From: Cannabis sativa
Taxonomy: Eukaryota > Streptophyta > Magnoliopsida > Rosales > Cannabaceae
Length of the DNA: 64,000 nucleotides
Reading direction: 5' to 3'
NCBI RefSeq assembly: GCF_029168945.1
Contig: NC_083605.1
Span: forward strand, 31,385,280 to 31,449,279
Shown: positions 9,600-21,022 of the stretch, piece by piece
How the letters are laid out: every line of letters begins with the position of its first letter
Position numbering within the stretch: the first letter of the stretch is position 1
Made by a program: the position numbers and the translations under genes
Notes under the pieces: generated by a model
What the model saw: only the letters and a program-made list of their open reading frames with translations
Told to the model about the DNA's origin: nothing
Databases searched by the model: none

Positions 9600-10965
9600 T
9601 CATTGTACATGTTGAAATAGACTAGTAGTAAAGGGCTATATGCAGGCTCTAGGTATTGACTATGAGAAGACATTTTCTTTAGTAGTTAATACAGTCAGAA
9701 CTGTACTATCTCTAGCTGTTACTTCAAATTGAAAAGTCACTGAATTAGATGTTAGCAATGTATTTATTAATGGATTTCTAACTAAGAGAGTTTTTATGTA
9801 ACAACCTCCAAGGTTTGTAGATCAGACCAAACCAAAATCATGTATGACTTCTACACAAGGCTCTTTATGGTCTTAAACAAGCTCCAAGAGCTTGGACTGA
9901 CAAACTTAAAACTAGTCTACTTGGGGTTTCAAAACATCAAAACCGGACACATCCTTGTTTGTGTATGGTACTAGAGACATCCTTCTTATACTCCTAGTCT
10001 ATATTGATGATATTCTAGGAACGGACCCAAACAAGAATCTTATATCTAAACTAGTTACAGATTTCAACAATCAGTTTTCTCTTAAAGATTTAGGTGATAT
10101 TCACTACTTTCTTGGAAATATTTAGAGATTCTAATGGGATGTTCTTGTCTCAAACTAAACACATCACAAATCTTCTAGTTAAGTTTCATATGGCAGGAGC
10201 TAAGAGTTTGCTCTAAACCTATTAGCAATACAACAAAACTGTCCTTAAATGATGAAGAACCATTTAGAGAACCTACTTTGTACAGAAGCATAATTGGGGC
10301 TTTCCAATATCTTATTCTTACCAGACCAAATGTTGCCTTCGCTATCAAAAAACTGATTCAATTTCTCAAATCTCCAATAATGTTACATTGGGAAGCATGC
10401 AAGAAGTTGCTGAGATATCTCAAAGGCGCTATCTCTGGTGGATTGTTCCTAAAACCTTCTGTCGTCATGACTATAGAAAGCTACTCTGATGATGACTGGG
10501 CTAGTTGTTTTGATGATAGAAGATTAACAGGAGGATATGTGGTGTATTTAGGTGATAATCTAATCTCATAATCCGCAAAGAAGCAAGAAGTTGCTACTTG
10601 CTCAAGCAATGAAAGTGAATTTCGTGCTTTAGCAAACACAGCAACTGAACTAATTAATTAAAATGGATTGTCTCCTTGCTTATTGAACTACAAGTTGTCT
10701 TATCTCATTGCCATGTTATTTTGGTTGACAACTAGAGTGCAACCGCTCTAGCAGCCAACTAGGTTTTCCATGCTCTATCAAAACACATTGAGAACAATTT
10801 GCCTTTTGTCATGGACCAAATTTTGGAAAAGAAGTTATCAGTTCATTATGTTTCCAGTTTTGATCAAGTGGTTGACATGCTTACCAAACCCTTGGCTAAG
10901 GATCGTTTTAGCTACCTTAAATCCAAATTCAAAATGGCTCAAACTCCTTTTTGTTTGAGGGGGGA
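9600..10965 (+). pseudogene. Copia-2 pol remnant: reverse transcriptase and RNase H
   Basis: The frames are broken by many stops and shifts but follow the usual Copia order. The RT piece reads QALGIDYEKTFS near 9642, then TELDVSNVFINGFL near 9738, [10 protein letters not shown] near 9992 (the YxDD catalytic motif) and [14 protein letters not shown] near 10077. The RNase H piece reads MYRSIIGAFQYL at 10278, TRPNVAFAI, then SYSDDDWASC and FDDRRLTGGY. It ends with VDMLTKPLAKDRF near 10872. A purine-rich tract (gaggggggat) follows and leads into the 3' LTR. gag, protease and integrase are missing. The lineage looks like the RE1/Ale group, but this is only a guess. Confidence 0.8.
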
Positions 10966-11230
10966 TGTTAACACAGTTAGCTTTAGTTTAGTTGATGGTG
11001 TAACAGTTAGTTAAGGTAGTTAATGAGTTTTTTTAATAACTAATTGTACTTTGCATCAATAACTCATATATAAATAAATGGTCTTTAATTGATTAGAATA
11101 GCTTTTCCTAAGATGATTCTATCAGTCTTTTTCTCTTCTTGCTCTGTTCAAGGCTTTCTTTCTCTACACCCTTTCCTTGTACAATTCAGATCTCTCTCTC
11201 CCTTTCACAAAAGAACCCAGACCCCTTCCC
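10966..11230 (+). repeat. 3' LTR remnant of Copia-2
   Basis: The LTR begins TGTTAACACAGTTAGC right after the polypurine tract and contains a TATA-like catatataaataaatgg near 11066. The right end is not clear; sequence becomes CT-rich after 11200. No 5' partner is present in the window. Confidence 0.55.
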
Positions 11231-11569
11231 TTTCCTTTTATGATTCAGATCTCTCTCTCTCTCTCTCGCTCCCCCCCTTTTATGAGAGCCTCCGAAATTA
11301 GACACTTAATATATTATATATATATCAATGACGAAAGAGAAACTATATACTTGAGGATTGTTTAAAAGGTGTAAAAGCAAAGTGATGAGAAAATGTAATT
11401 AATGGTTTAACTTCTTCTTTCTTTCGAATATTACATAGTACTCTGGCATAATGTAAGACTATGACGTTATTTAACATGCTTTTTAATGCCAATTTTTCTC
11501 TAACTAATATAATTTTGTTATGGCTAACTTATTGAGGTAGACTTGTAATATATTACTCATTGTTTTTAT

Positions 11570-11702
11570 TTTTGAATACTATTACACAAATCAGACAAGG
11601 ACACTTACGGCAACAAACTTGTGACCGACATAGTTAGCGAGATAGATTTGGTCTTTGCTAGCAGTTGAAGCCCATCAGTCCATGCTCAACTCAAGCCCAT
11701 TG
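11570..11702 (-). repeat. Right inverted arm around Copia-2 remnant
   Basis: Reverse complement of the 9356-9487 arm. Its outer edge stops one or two bases before the CACTA-type end at 11704. Confidence 0.7.
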
Positions 11703-11703
11703 T

Positions 11704-12729
11704 CACTACTATAAATATCAGAATTCGCAACGGTCCTTAAAACAATTTTTTTCGGGGACCGTCGCTAAAAAAAATTAAGTAACTATTTAAAACCGTCGGG
11801 AAATATTTAGTATTCCCAACAGTTTAAAATTGTAGTAAACAAAATAAGTGACGTTTTTTTAATAAAATGAAATTTTTTAATGGACTCGCCTATAAGGGTC
11901 CATTGAAAAATCATCACCTACTTCTTGCCACATTTTCCACGTGCCCACCTACATTTTTTCTATTTCCCACATGCCCACACCCTATAACGAAAATCTTAAC
12001 TCTCCAAAACCCCACCCACGCCTCCGCACCAACGCCCTCCTCTCTCGCCGTCTTCCTCCCTCTCTCGATCTCCATTTTTTCTTGTCTCTCTCGTCCATCG
12101 ATCTCCACCCACCCCTCCTCCCGTCGGTCTCCCTCTACTCTTCGTCGCATACGTCAGACCACCACCACCTCCCGTCGGTGTCCCTCTCATCTTCGTCTCA
12201 TACGTCGGACCACCACCACCTCCCGTCCGTCTCCCTCTCTCTCTTTCTCTCTCTCCAAGCTCGGTATAAATATATTTATTTATTTATTTACTTTTTTATT
12301 TATTATATATATATTTATTTTGTTATCGTATAAATTTAATGTGTTTTAAAGTTAGTTGTTATTGTAACAAAATTAATTAGTTGTTTTATTTTAACTTAAG
12401 TAAAATTATAAAGCTAATGGAGGAAGAAAATTGGGAAAAATATAATGACAGAAAAATCTGTATTTTTTCTTTTTTTTTTACATTCCCGACGTTTTAAAAC
12501 CGTCGCCGATACCCAGTTATAGGCAATGATTTTAAACCGTCGGGAAACCCACATTAGCATCGGTTTTGAACCTATAAGATGCTGAAATTAATGGACAATA
12601 AAACTTAGTAAGTTTAGTTTTATTATTTTTATTGTATTGAAAGATACTAATAGGAATAGCAATATATAGTATTAGGAAAACATTAAGATATACATTACTA
12701 TTTTCCTTTGACTTCTATCTATCTTAATA
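11704..12729. mobile_element. CACTA-like element, left end and body, right end not found
   Basis: It starts CACTACTATAAATATCAG, a CACTA-type terminus, and carries subterminal motifs accgtcg and ccgacg in both orientations (11750-11800 and 12485-12560). The right terminus (an agtagtg end) was not found before the Copia-1 insertion at 12730, so the element is truncated or was interrupted by Copia-1. Serine- and proline-rich open frames at 11867-12349 come from CT-rich repeats and are not transposase. Confidence 0.5.
12118..12240 (+). repeat. Tandem repeat, 51-bp unit, about 2.4 copies
   Basis: Units start with ctcccgtc at 12118, 12169 and 12220, each exactly 51 bp apart. Because 51 is a multiple of three the frame stays open across units, which creates the open frames in this stretch. 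Confidence 0.85.
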
Positions 12730-12734
12730 CTATC

Positions 12735-13255
12735 TGTTGTGCAAGAACACAGCTGAAACAACACAATGCAAACAATAACAGAACAAACTCAAGAGATCAA
12801 AGAGATCAATTAATAATGAACTGAATCGAAAGTATATGAAATCGAATTCACCAAGAATCAATGAGGCTGAGTTTTGAATATGAAGAAGAATCTTTATTGC
12901 TGAATAATCTTTGATTACAATCAATGAGAGAGAGAGATAAACCAGAAAACTGATCAACTTACAAAACCAGAAACAAGTTACATTAAATCCTCACATGAGG
13001 GAAGCCATTTCATGAATGGACACTCCCTTTAACATCCCTCAAGAAAACTCTCTCTAAGTCTATCAATTTTGTTTTTGTACAATCTCTCTCTAAGCAATTA
13101 CAATACATCAAAAACAGTAGTGAAATCAATAGACAGGAAATTCTATTTATAGGGGTAGGCAGCAGTTGATTTCGAAACCAACTGAATTCAGTAGGTTAGG
13201 TAAGTTTGTTGATGATGTGGCAAACTAACAATTTACATGTGGCTTAATTACAACA
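12735..13255 (-). repeat. Copia-1 3' LTR, 521 bp
   Basis: On the plus strand it starts TGTTGTGCAAG and ends TTACAACA. It pairs with 28676-29196 and is flanked on the outside by ctatc. Confidence 0.95.
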
Positions 13256-13275
13256 ATTTCCACCTTAATTGAGAC
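13256..13275 (-). promoter_or_regulatory. Copia-1 polypurine tract
   Basis: Read on the minus strand, aaggtggaaat stands directly before the 3' LTR, the position from which plus-strand DNA synthesis is primed. Confidence 0.7.
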
Positions 13276-13299
13276 ACATGTGAACTGAAGTTTGAGATT

Positions 13300-14168
13300 T
13301 TATGATTCTTCAATGTTGAGCAAGGTTAGACAATGTCTAAACTTGTCCAAAGTGACACACTTTGTAAGCATGTCAGCAGGGTTGTGGTCTGTGCTAAATT
13401 TCTTGACATGTACCTGGTTGCTGGTGACAATGTCTCTGATAAAATGCAATCTTATGTCGATGTGTTTAGATCTCTCATGGTGCATAGGATTTTTCATGAG
13501 ATGAAGTGCACTTTGGTTGTCACAGTGCACTGTCATGTCATCAGTGTTGAGTCCTAGTTCACTAGTGAATCCCTTTAACCATAGTGCCTCTTTGATTGCT
13601 TCAGTGGCAGCCATATATTCTGCTTCTGTTGAAGATAGAGCTACAACCTTTTGCAAGGTTGATTTCCAGCTTACACAGCCACCAAACACAGTGAACACAA
13701 AACCTGTGAGAGATCTCCTTGTGTCTATGCAGCCTGCATAGTCAGAGTCCACACAACCAGTAGCAATTTCTTTGGTAAATGACTCTTTTCCAAACATAAT
13801 CCCCATGTTTAGAGTACCTTTAATGTACCTTAGAGTCCATTTAAGAGCAGACCAGTGTTGTTGCCCAGGATCAGTGAGAAATCTGCTCACCATGCTCATA
13901 GCATATCCAATGTCTGGTCTGGTGCAGACCATGGCATACATTAAGCTGCCAACAGCATTGGCATATGGTATGCAGTCCATGTCAGCCCTTTCTTTCTCTG
14001 TTTTTGGTGATTGCTCCTTTGAAAGTCTGAAGTGGTGAGCTAAAGGTGTTGAGATAGGTTTGGCATTTTCCAATCCAAACCTGGTTAGAACTTTCTGCAG
14101 GTAACCTTTCTGAGATAGGAAGATGGAGTGTGGCCTTTTTCTTTTGATGTCAATACCTAAGATCCTTT
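13300..14168 (-). pseudogene. Copia-1 reverse transcriptase end and RNase H
   Basis: After the solo-LTR insertion the frame resumes at KRILGIDIKRKR, the RT segment after the catalytic motif. It goes on through LMYAMVCTRPDIGYAMSMVS, then the RNase H domain with CVDSDYAGCIDTRRSLTG (first Asp), ALSSTEAEYMA (Glu), VHCDNQSALHLM (Asp), HERSKHIDIR (His), and NPADMLTK near the end. It stops at 13300, about 45 bp before the 3' LTR. The catalytic residues of RNase H look intact. The piece is cut from the rest of RT by the 14169-16083 insertion. Confidence 0.9.
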
Positions 14169-16083
14169 TGTTGGAAATTATTTTACCAGGATCTAGATTT
14201 ACTAACAAGTATGTTGGATTAACAACCTAATATGAATTCTAAAACAATGAAATATAAACACATATAAAGTTAGAAAACCTTACAGTGGGTGCAGCGGAAT
14301 AATATGACTCCTTCCGTTCAGATCTCTAGCCCTTGATTCCTTTCTGTAGCAGAGCATCACCAAGATCTGAACCTGGATTTTCTTTTCTCCTTCTTTGATG
14401 CAGAAATTCCATAGTCTTCCATACTATGATTGAGATACCACTTGATGTGTGTGGGCACTACTCATCTCACAAGGATTTCGAAATTTCTCTCTATTTTTCT
14501 CTCTCAATTTCGTGGCTTTTCATCCATACAAGAGAAGAGAGCAAGGTTCCTTTATATAGGGAAAAGGGAGAGCACAACTTTCCAAATAAAACAGTTTCCT
14601 TAATTACTGTGTAATCAATTAACTGCCTTATTTAGTGTGATCCACCACTTTCCTATTATAGCTAGGCTTTGATTAGCAATTACATGGCAATTAAAAAATA
14701 AAAATAATAATTGGGAAACACAAAGGAGTGCTCGGCCATAGAGGGAAATGGGCCTCACTTGGATTTTGCAGTTTCCTCAATTTTATTTCAATTTCTCCAA
14801 AAATGCCATTTTTCCAATTCTAATCATTTAAATGCCAAAACTAATTATTTAATAACTAAAATAGATTATTAAATAATATTGTCATTTAAAATAATTATTA
14901 ATTAGACATACAAAGTCTCTTAATTAATAATTAAACCTAGAAACCCTTTTCTTTACGATTTCATCCTTAAACTGTGAGAATTCATAAAGTAGACATAGTC
15001 TAACTTTTAGAATTATAATTGATTAATTAAAATCAATTAACTGAGTCTTACAAGCAGTATGGCCTCAACTAGTATGGGGACCATGGGTCTATATAACCGA
15101 GCTTCCAATAAGTCGAACCGAATTTACCAAGTAAATTCCCTAACTTATTAATTCCTCATTGAATCCACACTTAGAACTTGGAATTGCACTCTCAGTCATA
15201 TAGAAACGCTCTATATGTTCCACGATATAGACACGTCATTAGTTATCCATTGTTATAACCCTAATGTGATCAATGATCCTCTATATAGATGATTTACACT
15301 GTAGAGGATTAAATTACCGTAACACCCTACAATGTATTTTATCCTTAAAACACTTAACCCTGTATAAATGATATTTCACCTAAGTGAAATGAGATCTCCA
15401 CCATTTATCTTCGTTTGGTTAAGCTCGAAGGAAATCATCCTTTACTTCTATTTGCCAAATAGAAGCTATAGATTCCATATTTATGTTAGCGCTCCCCCAC
15501 TCAATTGTATTACCGTGTTCCCAAAATGTACGTATCACCCTGATACAAAACTAGGCTTAACTAACAAATCAAAGAACACGAATAACACTCTTGAAATTGA
15601 GCCTAACCATATCAGAATTTCGATCATGTGATCTAGGATCAACTTATGATATTGAATTGAATAGATATTTACGGTAAGTTTCAAAATCTAATTCAAAGTT
15701 CAATATCGGTCCATTCCAATGCATACTCCATGCATCCGATACTGGTAAACTTTGCCAATGTCCTGGAAAGAACATAACACTTTTCCAAGGTGTAAGAATA
15801 CCTGTCGCTGATTATAGCATGTCAGTCTAAATCCAGTGTTCTGACAAATCAAGGAATCTACTTTTGAACATATAATAAAGATTATATTCCACTGTGCTAA
15901 CAACACTATAATCTTTAACCAACTCATATGTTCTGGACTTAAAAAGAATTCATACATTATATACACATATAATCATGAAATAAATCATGTGAACCATGCA
16001 ACATAAAATGTTATTTCTGATCTTTATTAATTAGTAAATCTGATTACATGAAATGGGTTTTATTTAGGGCATAAAACGCAACA
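14169..16083. mobile_element. Solo LTR of the gag-only family, inserted in Copia-1
   Basis: The 1915-bp element starts TGTTGGAAATTATTTTACC and ends GCATAAAACGCAACA. It is flanked by a 5-bp direct repeat ccttt (14164-14168 and 16084-16088), and a single LTR with a clean target duplication marks loss of the interior by LTR-LTR recombination. It resembles the LTRs at 37228-39139 and 45492-47403 in size and ends but is clearly more diverged from them than they are from each other. The truncated copy at 58829-59803 is closer to this version. Confidence 0.85.
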
Positions 16084-16088
16084 CCTTT

Positions 16089-17430
16089 TTGCTGTTCCTA
16101 GGTCCTTCATTTCGAATTCAGCTTTAAGTTTTTCTTTTATCTTGTTTATCTCAGATCTATCTTTACCAATTAATAGCATATCATCTACATACAACAATAG
16201 ATAAACATGCTGATTAAAGTAAACACAAGGATCATACCTGCTTTGACTGAATTCAATGGTCTTCATGAACTCATCAAATCTCAAATTCCATTGTCTCGGG
16301 GCCTGTTTCAAACCGTACAGTGACTTGAGCAGAAGGCATACTTGATTAGGATTTCCATTGTCAAATCCCTCAGGTTGTGACACATAAATCTTTTCATCAA
16401 GTGTGCCATGTAGAAATACAGTCCTAACATCCATTTGATCAATCTCAAGGTCATACTTAGCTGCTTTTGCTATCATCAACCTTATAGATGTTTGTTTCAT
16501 AACTGGGGCAAAAATTTCAGTGAAGTCTGTTCCCTCCTTTTGAGTAAAGCCTTTGGCTACTAGCCTTGCTTTGTATCTCACTTCACCATTGCCAGTTTCA
16601 TCTTCTTTGTGCCTGAATAGCCACTTGCATCCTACTAGCTTTTGACCCTCTGGTTTGTTAACAACAATCCATGTCTTATTTTTCTTCAAGGACAGCATCT
16701 CATCATCAATGGCTTTGTTCCATTTCTTGTTATCTTTACCTGTGATTGCTTCTTGGTAAGTTTCAGGCTCTGAGTTGTCTAGCTTTTCCGCTGCTGCAAG
16801 TGCAAAAGCTGTGAAATCAGCAAAACCAAATCTGGAAGGGGCTCTATGAACCCTTCTTTCTCTATCTCTAGTGACCTGATAACCATAAACTCTCATGTCA
16901 GTCTCTACTCCCATAGGTTCTTCTGTTTGAACCCGACCATCATCCTGTTCTTCAGGTGCCTGATCTGTAGTGTCTGCATCCACCTCAAACCCAACTGGTG
17001 TAGTACTAGAGTTTTCATTTGGTTTAGTGTCTGTCTTAGATTTCATTGCCATCTCCTCTTCTCTGAAGACAATATCCCTGCTTAGAATACACTTCTTGTA
17101 GCCTGGTTCCATGCACCATAATCTGTAGCCTTTCACTCCATCTGGATAGCCTAGAAATAGGCACTTCAGAGCTCTTGGTTGGAGTTTGTCTTGCCTTATG
17201 TGGGCATAGGCAGTGCATCCAAACACCCTAAGGTGTTCATAACTGGGTGGATGCCCTGTCCATTTCTCTTGTGGGGTTTTGAACTCAATAGCTGCAGAAG
17301 GGCATCTATTGATGAGATAGCTGGCTGTCTTCACAGCTTCACCCCAGAAAGGTCTCTCAAGTCCAGCACAATGTAACATGCATCTGACCCTCTCAGTTAA
17401 TGTCCTATTCATCCTTTCAGCTAATCCATT
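16089..17430 (-). pseudogene. Copia-1 integrase C-terminal part and reverse transcriptase
   Basis: This frame continues from an in-frame TAA at about 17434 (the context around it, NPQ-stop-NGLAERMNRT, shows a CAA to TAA type change). It carries the last catalytic Glu region of integrase (GLAERMNRTL) and the VFGCTAYAH segment. RT begins around KNKTWIVVNKPEGQ, with WLFRHKEDE, YKARLVAKGFTQKEG, QMDVRTVFLHG, LKSLYGLKQAPRQW and LLLYVDDMLLIG (the YVDD active site). It ends at MKDLGTAKR where the solo LTR begins. The fold is otherwise complete. Confidence 0.9.
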
Positions 17431-17894
17431 TTACTGGGGATTCTTGGGTACGGTCTTGTGTCTGTCAATGCCTTCTCTCTTGCAAAACTCAGTAAATTGG
17501 TTTGAGCAAAACTCAAGACCATTGTCAGTTCTGAGTTTCTTCAATTTCTTTCCAGTTTGATTCTCAACTAATCTCTTCCAAGTGACAAATGTACTGAAAG
17601 TATTATCCTTAGAATTGAGTAGATACACCCATACCTTCCTAGAAAAATCATCTATGATGCTGAGAAAATAGCTAGCTCCTCCGAGTGTCTTAATTTTAGA
17701 TGGCCCCCATAAGTCTGAGTGTATGTAGTTCAATGGTTCCTTACTGATGTGTAGACCAGATGAGAATTTTGCCTTACAACACTTCCCATAAACACAATCT
17801 TCACAAAATCCTAACTTGCCATCCAACTTGTCTTTCAACAGTCCCTGTTTTTCGAGTTCTTGCAGTCCCCATTCACTTACATGACCAATTAAGG
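17431..17894 (-). pseudogene. Copia-1 integrase zinc finger and catalytic core
   Basis: The frame reads GHVSEWGLQELEKQGLL, then FCEDCVYGKCCKAKF (zinc-binding Cys pair), YIHSDLWGPS (first catalytic Asp) and LRTDNGLEF (second Asp). It enters with a one-base shift near 17890 relative to the upstream gag-protease frame and leaves at the TAA near 17434. Both defects block a full polyprotein from this copy. Confidence 0.88.
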
Positions 17895-18496
17895 TGCCAA
17901 AGCCTGGTCTTGTCAATTTCTTGATCTGTTATGGCTGGAGCAGCATTTCCCATAACAGTTTTCCCAATTAAAGAATATAAGCCATTCTTTAATTCTCCTT
18001 TCATCACAGGTATGGAATTCTTAAAAATCACAAGCATTCCACTTTCCACCTTGATGATGCAACCAATGCTGTCTAACATACCAATTGACAACAGGTTTCT
18101 CTTCAAATCAGGTACATATCTGACATTCTTAAGTGTTCCTGGTATGCCATCAAAGATATTGATGACCACAGACCCAATACCAATTACACTACATGCTTTG
18201 TTGTTTCCCAATAGCACTGTTCCCCCTGAGATCTCCTTGAGATCATTGAACATTTCAGCTTTAGGACACATGTGGAAGGAACACCCCGAGTCCAAGATCC
18301 ACTCCTCTTCATATGCTCTGCTTGAAACAACTAAAACATCAGCAGACATATAATCTTGGCATGCAATGTGAGCTTCTCCTTGTTTCTTGCCTTCTTCTTT
18401 GGCAAGTTTGGCCTTGAGTGCCCTGCACTCACTTCTGAAATGTCCTTCCTTTTGGCAATAGAAACATTTCTTTCCTGATTTGAACTTTGACTTGTT
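17895..18496 (-). pseudogene. Copia-1 gag zinc knuckle, protease and pre-integrase region
   Basis: Directly left of the Gypsy insertion the minus strand encodes CFYCQKEGHFRSEC (a CCHC zinc knuckle that binds element RNA). Next come EEWILDSGCSFHMC (protease active-site DSG) and the pre-integrase segment LLSIGMLDSIG to TRLWHL. It joins to the gag piece at 27957-28605 when the Gypsy element and one copy of its target duplication are ignored. Confidence 0.88.
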
Positions 18497-19616
18497 TTGA
18501 TTGTAAAGCCCGCTTAGTTAATTTGGAAATTAGCAGTTGTTTATGTTTAAATTATGAAATTATTTATAGCTATTTAAATAATTTATTACTGTTATTTATG
18601 GAATTCAGAAATGCATGATTATGTCATCAGTAGCTTTATATTTCGCATTTCCGGTGTCCGGTATTTTGGAACTCGGCGTTGGCTCAGTAGAAATCACAAC
18701 TTAGTATGTTAGTAATTTGGGGACGGGTTTAGACATTGGGAATGTCGGGAATGGCCGGGAATTTAGAATGTCCCAAAAATACCCCTTTAGTATGATTTAT
18801 GTGATTTTATGGTGGAGGGGCAAAATGGTCTTTTTGCCCCATTAGTATTTTGTCTTATGTGATTTTTAAATGGAAAATAAATGATAATTGTTTATTTTAA
18901 TGGCTGAAATAAAATGGTTTAAGTGGCTTATTCTTTCATTTTTCTCTCATTTCACACTTAGTAAAAATTAGAAATTTCAAAAGAAAATTCTCTCTCTTTC
19001 TTTCCCTTCCATTTTCGGCCAAGCTTTGAGCAGCAAGGAGGGGGGTTTTCTCCTTTGATTTTGGCTGGTTATTCATCATCTCTTAGGTCCATTGCAAGCT
19101 AGGTTGGTTCTTGTCTTTCCCTCTTTAATTTCTTGAAAAAAATGTGTAAAAAGTGATGATGCATGCATGTTTTTGTGGCTGTTATTATGGCTGTGTTTAG
19201 TTGTTATTTTCTGAGGTTCAAAGCATGTTTAATTGTTGTTAATTGAGTTGTTTGAAGCATGTTAGTTAGGTTTGTTCAAAGCTTTTAGTTTCTATGTTAA
19301 AATAGGTGATTTTGAATGAAATGATCCTATATGTTGCTGTGAAGTTGCTGGGTGTTTCTATTAGTTTTCTGAGGTGATATTATGCTTATTTGAGTAGAAT
19401 TAACTAGGTTTGGATGCATGTTTGGTGGATTTGCTCAAGCTTGAGTTTGGAACTCAAAGCTTGAGCTCCAATGGTGATTTTTGTGTATGTGCTTTCTGGG
19501 TGGTTTTGAGGCTTTAGATTTGTTCTAGGGATAGTTTAGAACAGGTCTGGAAAGTTTGGTACCAATTGGGGTTGAATTGGTCGAGTTATGAATTTTTGAA
19601 GTTGCTGCCTGCGAGG

Positions 19617-19708
19617 AACCGGAATTCCGGTTGTGCATCCGGAATTCCGGATGGGGGTCCTGAATTTCCCAGAACCGGAATTCCGGTTGGGCAACCGGTC
19701 TACCGGTT
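19617..19708. repeat. Four 16-bp dyad-symmetric motifs in the Gypsy LTR
   Basis: AACCGGAATTCCGGTT at 19617 and 19673, ATCCGGAATTCCGGAT at 19637, and AACCGGTCTACCGGTT at 19693. The first three are perfect palindromes; the fourth has 7-bp arms around ct. Start spacings are 20, 36 and 20 bp, so a pair of dyads appears duplicated. The same set is in the other LTR from 26830. Confidence 0.9.
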
Positions 19709-20043
19709 GGGGGATTTTTCAGAACCCTAGTTTTCCTCGTTTTTGGGTTTTTAGGGGTATTGCCATGCTTTTTATCGATAGGGAAACTTTTAGTTCCAAG
19801 TTTTAGTCCCCGGGAAGTGATTTAGCGTGTCACTTATAGCGTTGTGATTTTTATGGTTTAGGAGCCAGTAATCCGCCACTCAGCTTCTGTTCCAGTCAGG
19901 TTGACCGGCACACCTGAAATCGGAATCCAGGTAAGATTAGTATAACAGTATGCATATGTAGATTACATGTTTAGCGTGCATGTAGGAAGCCTGCTAGATT
20001 ACATTAGTCATGTATTTAGGCTTCGAACCATCCAACCCTGTCA

Positions 20044-20330
20044 CGTCGGTACAGGCTGGAGTATGACCGACGGCGGAGTATGACCGGTTCGACCGATCAG
20101 GCTGACACTTGGTTGGTGGTTCAGTGCTATTGACCTATCCCGTCGGTACAGGCTGGAGTATGACCAGCAACCGGAGTATGACCGGTTCGACCAATCAGGA
20201 GGATACTTGTCAATAGTACCGTCCCCTGAACGTTCAAAACTCAGTACCATGTTGGACATGGCAGTAGTGGCTCAGTACCATGTTGGACATGGCAGTAGCG
20301 GGACTCAGTATCGTGTTGGACACGGCAGTT
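20044..20330 (+). repeat. Two tandem arrays in the Gypsy LTR
   Basis: The phrase cgtcggtacaggctggagta starts at 20044 and 20141 (97-bp spacing), each followed by repeated ggagtatgacc blocks. Then a 31-bp unit starting ctcagta occurs at 20240, 20271 and 20304. Each unit holds a small hairpin around the loop ttgga. Confidence 0.88.
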
Positions 20331-20743
20331 AGTTATGTATGATATTATTATGCTTTTCTTACTGAGTCTGTCGACTCACAGTTTATGTTCATGTGTAGGT
20401 AAAGGCAAGGCTATAGCTGATGGACCGTGAGCGAGCTTATGAGATTGTACATGTCGGGGCGGTTAGGCCTGGAGCGTACGATCCTCGGGACAGCAAGGCT
20501 GAGATTTTTGTAACTGTCGTTAGACGACTTTTATTTTGATGTAATAGTTAAACAGTTAAAACTTTTGTAAATGATTTTATAAATCGGGATCCCGAGACTT
20601 TTATAATATGGTTTATAAGTTTAATCAAAAAGCAAAATTTTAATTAATCACGTTTTTCCATAAACCTCGTTGATTAGCAACGAGCTGCACAGTACGTTTA
20701 AAAATTCACGTGATACGCCTAAGGTAGTTAGGGCGTTATAATT

Positions 20744-20757
20744 TGGTATCCGAGCCG
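20744..20757 (+). promoter_or_regulatory. Gypsy primer-binding site
   Basis: TGGTATCCGAGCC lies three bases after the 5' LTR and matches the complement of the initiator Met-tRNA 3' end with one change (C for A in the TGGTATCAGAGC core). Confidence 0.8.
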
Positions 20758-21022
20758 TCAGGTTGTCTTCCGAAGATCGTCACGACATGTACAATCATCA
20801 TCAGCAGTTAGCTCGGTTCACGGTTCAGTAAGCCTTTATTGCTTTAGTAGTTTATTTTATTCAGTTATGAAAAAGAAAAGCCTGTTAGGAAGCATGTTAG
20901 TAGCCTGATAGTAGAATAGGCGCATGTTTCATTTCTAATTTCCAAATTAAGCGGCATTAGTAAGCTCGCCTTGAATACGACCTGATATGCCAACTCTTGG
21001 TTTCGCAGGCGGTTCTAACTAG

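Larger units (their letters stand above)
18502..20740 (+). repeat. Gypsy 5' LTR, 2239 bp
   Basis: It starts TGTAAAGCCCGC and ends GGGCGTTATA. It contains four 16-bp dyads at 19617-19708, two 97-bp-spaced repeats at 20044 and 20141, and three hairpin repeats at 20240-20330. Confidence 0.95.

Noticed and set aside
11867..12349. Overlapping Ser-, Pro- and Arg-rich open frames, up to 160 residues
   Set aside because: Three frames on both strands stay open because of a CT-rich stretch and a 51-bp repeat that keeps the frame; this is low-complexity sequence.
13292..14038. Plus-strand open frames over Copia-1 RNase H
   Set aside because: Antisense shadows of the RNase H frame on the minus strand.
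20744..20757. Possible tRNA gene because of tRNA-like sequence
   Set aside because: This and the similar TGGTATCAGAGC sites are 12-14 nt primer-binding sites beside LTRs; there is no cloverleaf.
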